From the IMG/VR virus record IMGVR_UViG_3300050175_000061, positions 1 through 38,446 of that record: a stretch of 38,446 nucleotides of DNA; one strand, given 5' to 3'. Source of the DNA: a virus. The position numbers and the translations under genes are program-made. Of this stretch, positions 8,330 through 17,443 are shown one piece after another (position 1 is the stretch's first letter; each line of letters opens with the position of its first letter). The notes under the pieces were generated by a model, which was not told the DNA's origin, made no database searches, and worked only from the letters and a program-made list of their open reading frames with translations.

Positions 8330-8629
8330 ATGGAAAAGATCGAAATAGCAGGTAAGGTATACCCCCTAATTATATCCGCCGCGGCTGCAAAGAGATATTT
8401 TTCAGCGCAAGAAAACGAGAAGGATTTAGGGATAGACTCGGCAGTAACGTTGATCTATCATGCGATAAGGGACGCGAACATGCGAAAAGGTTTCGTAAGG
8501 AGGCATTTTGCATATTTTTTTACTCCGTCAAAGAGGCTCATAGAACACACGGTTAGCATCGAGGATATACAGCATACGGTAGCGGCTATTTTCCCTAAGC
8601 CGAAAAGCACAAAAAAGGGAAAGGTATAG
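8330..8629 (+). CDS. Tail assembly chaperone, G-type (zero frame product)
   Basis: A 99-residue protein (start MEKIEIAGKVYPL) that would coat the tape measure during tail assembly, like lambda gpG. I chose ATG 8330, just after the tail tube stop; an in-frame ATG at 8309 overlaps the tube gene. Near its end the gene contains A AAA AAG in the zero-frame phase at 8611-8617. Ten bases later it stops, while the -1 frame stays open for 104 codons. This is the classical arrangement of a G/GT programmed frameshift. Confidence 0.82.
   Translation: MEKIEIAGKVYPLIISAAAAKRYFSAQENEKDLGIDSAVTLIYHAIRDANMRKGFVRRHFAYFFTPSKRLIEHTVSIEDIQHTVAAIFPKPKSTKKGKV
8611..8617 (+). promoter_or_regulatory. -1 frameshift slippery heptamer A AAA AAG
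   Basis: The heptamer AAAAAAG is in the correct phase relative to the zero frame (ACA AAA AAG). Downstream, GCCTAGGC at 8630-8637 and the identical self-complementary octamer at 8684-8691 can pair with each other; with flanking G-U and A-U pairs the stem spans 8629-8639 with 8682-8692. It starts 11 nt after the slippery site and could stimulate frameshifting. The heptamer and frame geometry are directly visible; the stem is inferred. Confidence 0.75.
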
Positions 8630-8931
8630 GCCTAGGCGAACTTTGCGCGTGGATAGAACGACTCGAGGGGGTGGCGCTTGGTTGCCTAGGCTGGATGCCT
8701 AATCATTTCGAAGACTATACCCTGTCTGACTTGATAAAAGCTTGCGAAGGTAGAGACGAACATTTGAAAATTGAGAGGGACACACAAGTAGAAATAGCAA
8801 GGGCGGTATCATTCTATTCGGTCATAGGCAGTGCAAAAAAGGGGTTTAAATACTCCGACATTGCAATGCCTTGGGATAAGGTGATTAAGAAAGAGTTAAA
8901 AATGGCTAGGGTCACAAAACGAGAGAAATGA
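8617..8931 (+). CDS. Tail assembly chaperone T domain, made by -1 frameshift from the 8330 gene
   Basis: This frame continues the 8330 protein after a -1 slip, giving a fusion of about 200 residues (8330-8617 joined to 8617-8931). The frame has no stop between the slippery site and 8931. The encoded domain contains LGWMPNHFEDYTLSDLIKAC, which matches the common phage chaperone pattern of LGW-x-P followed by a helix ending near an L-x-x-A motif. A GTG at 8671 exists but is not needed if frameshifting occurs. Ends as ATGA with the next gene at 8928. Confidence 0.78.
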   Translation, partial: GKGIGLGELCAWIERLEGVALGCLGWMPNHFEDYTLSDLIKACEGRDEHLKIERDTQVEIARAVSFYSVIGSAKKGFKYSDIAMPWDKVIKKELKMARVTKREK

Positions 8932-9425
8932 CAGAAATAGATGACAGTAAGGTGATGAAGACTTTAGCAAACCTCCAAAAGAGAATCGACGGGCAGCAGC
9001 ACAAAAGGGCTTTTGCAAGATCTGCAAGAAAAGGGGGCAACTTCCTGAAATCTAAAGTGAAGGCGATGATCCCCAACTCGGATAGATTCCCATTCGTCAG
9101 CCAGATTAAAAGAGCGGTAGTAGTAAAAAACTCAAAAACATTCAGAAAGTACCCTGGGGTAAATGTAACCGTAAAAAAGACCGAAGCCCCTGTCAGTCCA
9201 GGAAAGGGGCGCAGTTGGTGGGACGTCAGAGGCTATGCGTTTCTTGTGTTTTTTGGAAACTACAAAAGTCCAGGAAGGTCTGGGAGAGGGGATGTAAAAG
9301 GTATAACACCAAGGAACGTATTCGAAACTGTCGAGGATCACAACGGGACGCAGGCGCTTAAATTGGTAGCGGATCATTTTATTATTGAGGTGAAGAAGGA
9401 GATAGATAAATCAATAGTTCAATAA
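8928..9425 (+). CDS. HK97 gp10-like minor tail / neck protein
   Basis: A 165-residue basic protein. The early helix with RAFARSARKGGNFLKSKVKAMIP and the later pattern DVRGYAFLVFFGNYKSPGR, GITPRNVFETVED and a closing amphipathic helix resemble HK97 gp10-type proteins, which have A-x-x-x-G-x-x-L and a P-x-x-F-x-R/P segment. Such genes usually sit before the tail tube; here it lies after the chaperone and before the tape measure, so it may instead have a tail role. The name is tentative. Overlaps both neighbours (ATGA at 8928; TAATG at 9423). Confidence 0.6.
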   Translation: MTEIDDSKVMKTLANLQKRIDGQQHKRAFARSARKGGNFLKSKVKAMIPNSDRFPFVSQIKRAVVVKNSKTFRKYPGVNVTVKKTEAPVSPGKGRSWWDVRGYAFLVFFGNYKSPGRSGRGDVKGITPRNVFETVEDHNGTQALKLVADHFIIEVKKEIDKSIVQ

Positions 9426-11632
9426 TGGCAGATAAACAAACCCCTTTGATCATACGCCTAAGAGAAGACGTAACTAAGTTACGAGCAGATCAGGCGAGGA
9501 CACGCAAATTGATGCGATCTCACAAAAGTCAAATGCAGGGCATAGGCAAGCAGATGTCTACTACTCTATCTGCCTACTTCGGCTCATACGCGGTGATTTC
9601 TGGAATATCAAGAGCTGTCAATTCTTTAGCCACTTTTGAAAAAGGGATGTCCAAAGTCAAAGCGGTTTCGGGGGCTACAGAGGAGCAGTTCGAAGCCTTA
9701 AGAAACAACGCGTTGGAGCTTGGAAGGGTATCTAAATTCACTGCGGGGGAAATAAGTGAACTAGAACTAGAGCTTTCAAAATTAGGTCTCACCCCTGAGA
9801 AAATAATACAGTCTACTGACGCCATTCGTAAATTGGCGACTGTAGCTGACTCCGAGTTAGGGGAGTCGGCAAAAACTCTGGCTGGCACGTTAAACTCATT
9901 TAATGTTTCCGCCACAGAATCAGAGAGAGTCGCTAACGTGATGGCAGAATCCTTCTCTAAATCAGCGTTAGACTTAGAGAAATTCACGGTGGCCACGGCT
10001 AACAGTGGTGCAATCGCCAAGGTGCTTGGTGTTACTTTAGAGCAAAATACAGCAAGGATAGGTAAGCTCGTGGACGCAAACATTGACGCTTCCAAAGCAG
10101 GTACAGACCTAAGAAAGATTTACCTAGAACTCAACAAGTCAGGAGTAACCTTTAACGAAGCCATGGAGTGGTTAAGGCTTTCTTCTGATAAAGCTGGTGA
10201 AGCTCAAAAAATGTTTGGAATACGAGCAGCCGGTGCGGCAGTCATTTTATCGAATTCAGCAAAAGAAGTGCAAGGGTTGACTAGCGAACTTCAAGATTCA
10301 AATGCAGAGTTGGATAGTATGGCCGAAATAATGGAAGGCAATCTGATTTCTAATTGGGAAAAGTTGGTGTCAGCCATAGACGCGGTAATACAGAAAGCAA
10401 GCTGGCTCACTACTGCACTGGATGCAGTAACCAAAGCGGCTACTTTTGCAATAAACGCACTGTTTAATAATCTACCCGACCCTGATAAAGAGCTTTCCAA
10501 TAAATGGAAAAAATATGGAATAGAGATAGCGAGGGCTTTTGAGGAAACGGACAAGGGTGTGTCGGAAGTTTCTACAGCCATAGCTCACTATTCTAACGCG
10601 TTAGATAAAGCCAAGTCTGACTTGGAAAAATTTAAGAGGGAAAAACAGGTTGATGGCAAAAACACCGCTGCAAACGCCTTCGAATACAGGTCATTAACAG
10701 AAGCTGTTATAAAATATGAGGCTATATTAGCCCCTTTAAAAGTAAAGCAAGAAGGTATTTCAAGAAGTATGGAGCTTCAAGCGAAAGCTGCCGAAGACCT
10801 TGCAAAAGCCGCCGCAAAAGTTCAGAGAGCGTACGAAGCTATAAAAAGAGCGAGTAACGAAGGGCTATCAATAGATAGTGAAAACGTACCTGTCGGCAGA
10901 GCAGTAGAGCTTGAGGGTATAAGTGCCGATGATATGAGCAAAGGTATAGCTAAAGCGATATCTGAAAGAAGAGAGGCAATGGTTAATGAGCTTCGATCTT
11001 TCGGACAAGGAGTAGAGATGGAGACTATCGACGTAGATGCTATGAATGAAGGCATAGACGAAGCTATTGAAGGCATAGCCGAAAGGAAAGAAGCGTTGAT
11101 TGGAAAATTCCAAGAGCTTGCAGATGGAATAAACGATGTGATAGAAAACCAGATAGAGGTTTCATTGATGAGTCTTGGGGAATCAATCGGAAATGCTATT
11201 GGGTCTGGGAGCGGCCAATTTGAAGACTTATTTGCAATAATGGCGACCTCCATAACAACAGGGATGAAAGCTATAGGAGCTTTAATGATCGCGACTGGAG
11301 TTGCAGCAGAGGCGTTTAAAAAAGGTTTAGAGAACATAAACCCATACTTGTTAATAGGCGGTGGCGTGGCGCTCATAGCTGCAGCTGCAGCGGTAGAAGC
11401 GCAATTTCAAAAAACTTCCACTTCCGTAGGAGGGAGTGGAGCGGGATCTTCAAGGCCTTCGTCCGCGCTATCCAACGCTACGGGAGGCCAGCTGGGAACG
11501 GGGGAGTTTCAAAGTAAATTGGACACACAGACAACGAAAGTACAGATCACGGGGACTTCCACTTGGAATGGGAAAGATATAGTAACAGCATATGACGAAA
11601 CTAAACAAAGAAATGAAAGGAGGGTGGGATAA
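9425..11632 (+). CDS. Tail tape measure protein
   Basis: A 735-residue protein that sets tail length; using the usual rule of about 1.5 angstrom per residue it implies a tail near 110 nm. Residues about 60-290 match the TP901-type core (FEKGMSKVKAVSGATEEQFEALR, shown here in short: SKVKAVSGATEEQFEAL; LELSKLGLTPEKI; AGTLNSFNVSATESERVANV; a final region with KMFGIRAAGAAVIL). The middle is helical and charged, with two related segments around residues 490-560. Residues about 585-655 form two hydrophobic helices (IGALMIATGVAAEAF; LLIGGGVALIAAAAAV) likely to enter the host membrane at DNA delivery. The tail is Ser/Gly/Thr-rich. Confidence 0.92.
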   Translation: MADKQTPLIIRLREDVTKLRADQARTRKLMRSHKSQMQGIGKQMSTTLSAYFGSYAVISGISRAVNSLATFEKGMSKVKAVSGATEEQFEALRNNALELGRVSKFTAGEISELELELSKLGLTPEKIIQSTDAIRKLATVADSELGESAKTLAGTLNSFNVSATESERVANVMAESFSKSALDLEKFTVATANSGAIAKVLGVTLEQNTARIGKLVDANIDASKAGTDLRKIYLELNKSGVTFNEAMEWLRLSSDKAGEAQKMFGIRAAGAAVILSNSAKEVQGLTSELQDSNAELDSMAEIMEGNLISNWEKLVSAIDAVIQKASWLTTALDAVTKAATFAINALFNNLPDPDKELSNKWKKYGIEIARAFEETDKGVSEVSTAIAHYSNALDKAKSDLEKFKREKQVDGKNTAANAFEYRSLTEAVIKYEAILAPLKVKQEGISRSMELQAKAAEDLAKAAAKVQRAYEAIKRASNEGLSIDSENVPVGRAVELEGISADDMSKGIAKAISERREAMVNELRSFGQGVEMETIDVDAMNEGIDEAIEGIAERKEALIGKFQELADGINDVIENQIEVSLMSLGESIGNAIGSGSGQFEDLFAIMATSITTGMKAIGALMIATGVAAEAFKKGLENINPYLLIGGGVALIAAAAAVEAQFQKTSTSVGGSGAGSSRPSSALSNATGGQLGTGEFQSKLDTQTTKVQITGTSTWNGKDIVTAYDETKQRNERRVG

Positions 11633-14541
11633 TGGCTGATAAAGTAGGGCATATATTGGTGTTAAGTCAGGTATTTTATGGGTCTGTTCTCACTTTCGAA
11701 CCTCCCGATCTATATGTGGTTGATTTTGAAAAAAGTGACGACGAGTTCATCGTAACGCGATTCGACCAGCTTTTTAACAGCGAGATACTAACAGATAAAG
11801 AGCCTCTAACGGTATTTAACCCACCTCATTTTTTTAGGCAAGATACTGGACACTCTTTCATAGACGCGGGGGGATCAAGAGTAACTTTCAGAAGGATAAC
11901 AACTTTTCCCTATTATGAAAAAGTCGGGGGATCACCTCCAGGAGAGGAGACAGTGAATGATTTATCTGTTCAGATCGTCAGCATTAAAAACACTAGCGGC
12001 GCAGGGGTTGCAGACGGGGAAGTTGAGGTGCTAGCCTCAGGTACAAATAATCCTTTCTCATATAGCTTGACTGACCCCACCGACTTTGACGACTATTTCA
12101 GAAAGTTTAACCCTAAATTTACAGGTCTTCCAGCGGGGAAATACTCCGTATGGGCTAAAGATGACAAAGGTTTTATTACATTCGTAAATGCAAGAATAGA
12201 AACAGACACCTCAGCTCAATATAACGTAATTTGGAGGTTAGATTTTATTGATAGGGTAGGTCAGATGATCCGAGTTGACATTCTTAAGCGAGATTACATA
12301 GGCATAGTAAACGAAGTTGACGGCAGCGGAAGCCCTTTAACCAGCGTTTCAAGAGCCGACACAAGGGACGCTGACAACTTATTGATAATACCCACAGAAA
12401 TAGAAATAAACTTGATAGCAAAGTCCGCAGATGATTTTGTTGAGATTTCGCGAGGGGACGAAAAAACGTTCCTAGCTAAAAAATACAAGCATGACGGTAG
12501 CGACTATGTTTTAGAATTTACAGGCTATGTAGACCCTTCATCTTATTCAGATTCAGTTTACCAAGTGCCATACTATGTTAGCATATTGGCAAAAGATGGC
12601 CTTGGTGACATTGGTCACACGGACTTCGTTTACGGCCAGTATGACACCACACTAGTGGAATCTAGTGACCTAGTAGGAGGGGACGTTTCTCAATTAGATG
12701 CAATAAAAGTGTGTATGGATAAACTTTCCTTGCAGAACGGCTACAGAGTGGCATGTAATGTTTTTGCTGAAAACCACGACACCGTAGATAAAAGTCCCTT
12801 AGAGCAAACATATTTTAACGGGTCTATATACACTAATGAGCAAGGCAATAAAGTTGAAAGGTGTGACGTGGTAGTCAAAGACATTCTTACAGCATATGGA
12901 GCTATAATGTTTAGCCACGGCGGACACTGGTACATAGTAAGACTGGCAAGCATGCTAGACGAGACTGTTAACTACATTGAATATGATCAATATTTAGAAT
13001 ATGTGGATACTAGTTCTTGGAATCCCAGGATCGAATTTGGCAGGCCTAGCGAGGTAGGGAAGTGGAGATTCGCAGCAGCCCAGAGTCGAGTATTCACAAG
13101 ACTATACAGATCTATTTTATTGAGACCAGAGTTAAAGCCAAACGAGAATGGGATACTCCCCAATTTTGACGGACAGAATGTTTTAAGATCAGGGGACAAG
13201 TTCGAAGGATTTAGAGGGTATTCACTATTTACAGGGAACGACGATGTAAGAGAAGCTCTAGTAACAAGAGGCATAAGTAACAGGAACACCAGCTTTGTCT
13301 TTGGAGAGGACAGCATTTTCTATTACCAAATAGGGATGCTCACCGACATAGGTCGTAACGGGGAATCACTAACCTACATAAGCACCTCCAACTCAATCAC
13401 CTACAGGCCGTCTTTTGATAAGATCAGGCTTAAGGTTTCACTGATATTAAATAGCGATTATTGGTTTGCTGAACAAACGGGGAATTTCAATGAGCTGCCA
13501 CCATACTTTAAACTTAGATGGAGCTTGAAAGTCGGAGATTTTTATCTGACGAGTTCAGGAAGCTGGTCGGCCACGGAGTATATAAATGAGGAATTTGTTG
13601 AGGAATTCAACGAGGAATATGAATTGGATAGGGAATATTACTTGTTTAACGATCAATTAAACGTAAATCCAGTACTAGAAAAGGATTTCACATTGAGATT
13701 CTATTCAGTGAGCATGACGGACAAGCATGCGTCTTTTGAAGACACCGACGGAATAATCGATTACTTCAAAAGCTCTCTATCCCCATCCTTTCTATTTGGT
13801 ACGGGAACGAGGAGAATAATGGCGGTTGAGCTTGAAAAAGAATATACTCCTGATACTAACAGCGCAGATGATTTTTTCAACCCATACTACTATGAGCTAC
13901 AAGAATCGAATGAGCCAGACGACGGGTATTTAACAATAAGACCTTTTGATTTCAGCAGCACTAACGAAAAGGTTTGGAAGCTGGTGACCACCCGATCCTA
14001 TCGATTCATAAGGTCAAACAAAGTGTATTTCTACACCAATTTTGACTACATGAACATTGATTTTATTCAGAACGACGAACCTTACCAGTATTCCCAGGAG
14101 TATGTGAAAGTTTTGAACAGAAACAACATAGATGTGCTAGAAAAAGAGATCAAATTAATCGACTTACCTACCGACTACAGGAACAGCGATAAGATAGTAT
14201 TGAACGCTACCAAGTATTCAGATGGCACACCGACGGACAATTGGTCTATAGTTGGGACAGACGTAACTAAAAAACTTCAAGGCCATTTGTTGGACTGGTT
14301 GGGTGTACTTTACAGAGCTTGCAGAAGCAGGATACGAGGTACGGCGTTAATAGAAGGTAACATGTCTTTAAAAAACGTATTAATAGACGTCGATGATAAC
14401 AACAGAATTTACCTACCTGTTGGGGTGTCTTTGGATGAAAAGCAAAATGAGTTTAGGGGCGAGTTGATAGAAATAGGATCAGACGATATTGAGGATAGTT
14501 CGGCATTCACTTTAGGGTTTAAACAAGAAGCAGTAACGTAA
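11632..14541 (+). CDS. Large tail protein (hub / tail-associated), Bacteroidota phage type
   Basis: A 969-residue protein directly after the tape measure, where distal tail and hub proteins lie. Residues about 111-190 resemble a SprB-type Ig-like repeat (PFSYSLTDP..., FTGLPAGKYSVWAKDDKGF), a module known from Flavobacteria surface proteins. Residues about 295-328 carry FTGYVDPSSYSDSVYQVPYY and LAKDGLGDIG, a pattern recurrent in tail proteins of Bacteroidota phages. The remaining C-terminal part is beta-rich with many aromatic and acidic residues and ends near ALIEGNMSLKNVLIDVDD. Likely contacts both tube end and host surface. Start overlaps the tape measure stop by one base. Confidence 0.75.
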   Translation: MADKVGHILVLSQVFYGSVLTFEPPDLYVVDFEKSDDEFIVTRFDQLFNSEILTDKEPLTVFNPPHFFRQDTGHSFIDAGGSRVTFRRITTFPYYEKVGGSPPGEETVNDLSVQIVSIKNTSGAGVADGEVEVLASGTNNPFSYSLTDPTDFDDYFRKFNPKFTGLPAGKYSVWAKDDKGFITFVNARIETDTSAQYNVIWRLDFIDRVGQMIRVDILKRDYIGIVNEVDGSGSPLTSVSRADTRDADNLLIIPTEIEINLIAKSADDFVEISRGDEKTFLAKKYKHDGSDYVLEFTGYVDPSSYSDSVYQVPYYVSILAKDGLGDIGHTDFVYGQYDTTLVESSDLVGGDVSQLDAIKVCMDKLSLQNGYRVACNVFAENHDTVDKSPLEQTYFNGSIYTNEQGNKVERCDVVVKDILTAYGAIMFSHGGHWYIVRLASMLDETVNYIEYDQYLEYVDTSSWNPRIEFGRPSEVGKWRFAAAQSRVFTRLYRSILLRPELKPNENGILPNFDGQNVLRSGDKFEGFRGYSLFTGNDDVREALVTRGISNRNTSFVFGEDSIFYYQIGMLTDIGRNGESLTYISTSNSITYRPSFDKIRLKVSLILNSDYWFAEQTGNFNELPPYFKLRWSLKVGDFYLTSSGSWSATEYINEEFVEEFNEEYELDREYYLFNDQLNVNPVLEKDFTLRFYSVSMTDKHASFEDTDGIIDYFKSSLSPSFLFGTGTRRIMAVELEKEYTPDTNSADDFFNPYYYELQESNEPDDGYLTIRPFDFSSTNEKVWKLVTTRSYRFIRSNKVYFYTNFDYMNIDFIQNDEPYQYSQEYVKVLNRNNIDVLEKEIKLIDLPTDYRNSDKIVLNATKYSDGTPTDNWSIVGTDVTKKLQGHLLDWLGVLYRACRSRIRGTALIEGNMSLKNVLIDVDDNNRIYLPVGVSLDEKQNEFRGELIEIGSDDIEDSSAFTLGFKQEAVT

Positions 14542-14546
14542 AAAAT

Positions 14547-14981
14547 ATGGCACAGTATAACATAGCTGGTTTTTTAGCTCAGATGGCTATTTACCTAGCA
14601 GACAACAACAACAGAGAGATATCAGAGCCTGATATGAGACAAGTTTTTACCGATTTGGTAGACTCGATGTCCTTTAAAAATGACACTTCTGTAATAACGG
14701 GGGACAGGGAGTTTACTACAATACCAGTTCTGCCACTGCCTGTCGAGAGCGACCAAGACCTCACGATAACTGAGAGAGGTGTGTATATCTTCTATGGAAG
14801 CACTGCAAGGACGTGGACTATAGATGACAACATAAGAGGAGAGGTGGAGATAAGGACGTTAGCTTCTGTAGACTTAACGGTATCGGCGAGTTTACCTGCC
14901 AGCCACCTAGGCACGATCTACTCAGGCATGCCTGTCCAACATTTTTTATGGAGTCCTGAAAATGATTTGTACACTTATTAA
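14547..14981 (+). CDS. Small tail / fibre-associated protein
   Basis: A 144-residue protein. Its N-terminus contains REISEPDMRQVFTDLVDSM, a pattern (I-x-x-x-D-x-R-x-V-x-x-D-x-x-D-S) often found at the start of receptor-side tail proteins in Bacteroidota phages. The rest is predicted beta strand with a segment on RGVYIFYGSTARTWTIDD and a short aromatic end. It sits between the hub protein and the fibre, so a baseplate or fibre-attachment role is likely, but it is an inference from place and pattern. Confidence 0.6.
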   Translation: MAQYNIAGFLAQMAIYLADNNNREISEPDMRQVFTDLVDSMSFKNDTSVITGDREFTTIPVLPLPVESDQDLTITERGVYIFYGSTARTWTIDDNIRGEVEIRTLASVDLTVSASLPASHLGTIYSGMPVQHFLWSPENDLYTY

Positions 14982-14992
14982 ACTAAATTAAA

Positions 14993-16810
14993 ATGAAAAA
15001 AACACTATTAATATTAATTGCGATGTTCCCGATATTCAGCTACGGACAGAAAGTAGTCGGGACAACAGTAGAGGCGAGAGATTCAGTCATGAGTCTTACA
15101 AATAACACAGACCTTGTGTTACGCGGAAAAGGTACAGGTAATGTATCTATAGAAGGTAACTACACATTACCTGCATCAGACGGTAGCGTCGGCCAGATCC
15201 TGACTACGGATGGCAGTGGGGCTTTGTCTTTTCAAGATGCATCAGGCGGCGTGACATTTGGTTTAGATAATCAGATCCCAACAGTTAATCCAGATGGAGA
15301 TGATTTTGAATACTTCACTGACTTTACCTACGATGGACTGTCGCTAATTGCAAAAGGCGCAGGTGTCACGTCTACAGCCATCGGTGTTGACGCATCCGCC
15401 ACGGGAGGCAGGGGGATAGCACTAGGTAGAAACGTATCGGTTTTGAGTCCAAATGCGGTGGGGTTAGGTTCAAATATAGTTGTATCGCTTGCCCCAAGCG
15501 GAATAGGGGTAGGCTTAAGCTCTATCATCAGTGCTCCCGCAGGAATAGGGATGGGGTGGTTGACAACTGTCACCGAAAATGGCGAAGGAGGCATATCTAT
15601 AGGGAAAAACAGCACATCAGATGCAATAGGTGCTATAGTTATGGGGTATGACCCCTCGTCTACGCAAACCAACAGCTTAGCAAACTCATTTGAACTAGCA
15701 TGGGATGGTACAACCCAATTTAAAGTGGGGGAAACCTACGGGACAGGCATAACTACAAATAGTGATCCAGATACAAATTTAACAGATGCGGTGGATGGCG
15801 TAATCGCATATGATGAAACAGATCACGAATTCAGGGCGCGCGTCAGCGGATCTTGGGAGACTCTTGGCGAAGGGGATGTCACTGCCGCAGCCCCTTTTGA
15901 TATCGATGAGTCATTCGTAGTATCAGATGGAACAGATAAAGGGGTTAAAAGTCTAGGCGATGACCTCACTTACAACGGAAGCACTGTCATTAACTCATCA
16001 ATCTCGACAACGGAGGTTAGATTTTTTACAGCTAGAAATCTAGGAGCTGGAGGGTCTAACATCAGCATAGGGTCATACGGTAGCGGCACTTTAAGTACTT
16101 TATTTGGGCTATCTCTTGGAAACTCTGCAGTGTTAACAGGTAATGGCACAGGAGGCTTATATATAACATCTGGCGACGATATGAGATTTGGCACTGCCGC
16201 CGCACTATCTGCTACTATCGATGCATCTACACAAAATTGGTCTTTCGAAGATCACCTACTGTCAGATGTATCCGACCCCGTGTCCGACCAAGATGCGGCT
16301 ACAAAAATATATGTAGATCAGCCTAGATTCCACATAACCCAATACAAAAGGACTTTAGGGTCTCCAATAACAGTGACTAACGGAAGCTCATTAAATTTAA
16401 TGGAAGGTTTCGTAATCGGTGATAAAACAACAGTGTCAGCCACAGGCGATGGTGCTATGAGCATAACCACTGACGTGGGAGAAGACTACATACAAACCAA
16501 TTGGAGAGGCACAATTGAGTCTTTAGATATAAGAGTAACCATTGACATCGATCAATCAGGCACAGACTTCTATGAAGTGGCTTTGAAAAGAGTATCTGAC
16601 GATTCAGTAGTTGGACAAACGTCCGTTGCCATGGATGGATCACACTCAATAGCAAGTGTGCTACTTCTCTCTTACGTAGGGAGCGATACTGACTCATTTG
16701 TAACTGACGGGTTCTACTTGACATTCGAAAACGAGTCAGGACAGTCAGCCGATTTGCAAAACGACATAGACATTTTAATAAAAAGAACTTACCAATCAAC
16801 CCCCGATTAA
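14993..16810 (+). CDS. Tail fibre-like protein with signal peptide and YadA-like repeats
   Basis: A 605-residue protein. Residues 1-19 (MKKTLLILIAMFPIFSYGQ) look like a Sec signal peptide of Flavobacteria, which is odd for a virion protein. Residues about 120-215 hold repeats such as TAIGVDASATGG, GIALGRN and GISIGKNSTSDAIGAIVMG, resembling the YadA head fold of trimeric adhesins. Near residues 425-441 there is SDQDAATKIYVDQ, a common phage fibre motif. The C-terminal 160 residues form a beta-rich domain, possibly the receptor-binding tip. The ORF directly follows the small tail protein. Function as trimeric receptor-binding fibre is likely; whether the leader is used is unknown. Confidence 0.75.
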   Translation: MKKTLLILIAMFPIFSYGQKVVGTTVEARDSVMSLTNNTDLVLRGKGTGNVSIEGNYTLPASDGSVGQILTTDGSGALSFQDASGGVTFGLDNQIPTVNPDGDDFEYFTDFTYDGLSLIAKGAGVTSTAIGVDASATGGRGIALGRNVSVLSPNAVGLGSNIVVSLAPSGIGVGLSSIISAPAGIGMGWLTTVTENGEGGISIGKNSTSDAIGAIVMGYDPSSTQTNSLANSFELAWDGTTQFKVGETYGTGITTNSDPDTNLTDAVDGVIAYDETDHEFRARVSGSWETLGEGDVTAAAPFDIDESFVVSDGTDKGVKSLGDDLTYNGSTVINSSISTTEVRFFTARNLGAGGSNISIGSYGSGTLSTLFGLSLGNSAVLTGNGTGGLYITSGDDMRFGTAAALSATIDASTQNWSFEDHLLSDVSDPVSDQDAATKIYVDQPRFHITQYKRTLGSPITVTNGSSLNLMEGFVIGDKTTVSATGDGAMSITTDVGEDYIQTNWRGTIESLDIRVTIDIDQSGTDFYEVALKRVSDDSVVGQTSVAMDGSHSIASVLLLSYVGSDTDSFVTDGFYLTFENESGQSADLQNDIDILIKRTYQSTPD

Positions 16811-16812
16811 AT

Positions 16813-17148
16813 ATGAAAAAAGAAGTAAAAGAGTTAGGTCAATGGTTTGACGACAAAATAGATTTCACTAGATTCGTAAAAGGCATAACTGGAATGGGGA
16901 TCGAGTCCGTAGATGGGTTCTTTTTCACGCAAGTCCTATCCTTCGCATACGAGAAAACGCCCGAAGATAGGAAAGAAGACTTGTTGAAGCTTTACGCAGC
17001 TATATGCAGAGAAGATGTTGAGATCATAAAAACTATTCTTTCCACGGAGATAGTTTCAAGGATCAAAACTTCCCTTGGTGACACAAAGGAGTCCATAATA
17101 GTAGAGGGGGTGTTAAATATCTTCATTGAGTTAGCGATAAGCAAATAG
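16813..17148 (+). CDS. Hypothetical protein following the fibre gene
   Basis: A 111-residue, largely helical soluble protein starting 2 nt after the fibre stop codon. Visible patterns are WFDDKIDFTRFVKGITGMG near the start and a YEKTPEDRKEDLLKLYAAI helix in the middle. No signal peptide, membrane segment or enzyme motif was seen, so it is not a recognisable endolysin. It sits at the junction of the tail module and the membrane-protein cassette. Function unknown. Confidence 0.65.
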   Translation: MKKEVKELGQWFDDKIDFTRFVKGITGMGIESVDGFFFTQVLSFAYEKTPEDRKEDLLKLYAAICREDVEIIKTILSTEIVSRIKTSLGDTKESIIVEGVLNIFIELAISK

Positions 17149-17182
17149 TACACGTGGAAGGATGTAACCAACAGCCTGTCAC

Positions 17183-17443
17183 ATGGAAAGAGTAATATTT
17201 ATAGTTGTAAGTCTCATTTTATATACTTCGATTATTCAAGGTGTGCAAAATAGGACTTATGCACTTTTAAAATTGATTTTTAAAAGACTGAACGATTTTG
17301 TAACTGTATTTGAAACAGAAGAGAAGATGAGAATTTTTGAGGAAAGACTAAACAGCATGAATGAAATAATCGAGAAAATGGGAGGTGGAGGCACGCCGAG
17401 ACCCCCAGAGCCAAAACCCCCTGAGAACATTGAAGATATTTAG
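17183..17443 (+). CDS. Small membrane protein with coiled coil and Pro-rich tail
   Basis: An 86-residue protein with one N-terminal hydrophobic segment (about residues 4-20), a charged amphipathic helix (about 45-68), then Gly-rich and Pro-rich ends (TPRPPEPKPPEN). It is the first of four consecutive small membrane-linked genes, a layout seen in phage lysis cassettes. One membrane anchor followed by a coiled coil and prolines would fit a spanin-like or holin-accessory protein, but no specific family is recognised. Confidence 0.6.
   Translation: MERVIFIVVSLILYTSIIQGVQNRTYALLKLIFKRLNDFVTVFETEEKMRIFEERLNSMNEIIEKMGGGGTPRPPEPKPPENIEDI

Noticed and set aside
8671-8931. Independent gene starting at GTG 8671
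   Set aside because: The frame is open back to the slippery site, and the stretch 8617-8670 encodes part of the conserved domain, so frameshift expression is preferred.
9574-11376. Several long minus-strand frames under the tape measure gene
   Set aside because: They are antisense shadows of a strongly supported coding region and show Ser/Pro/Ile-rich low-information composition.
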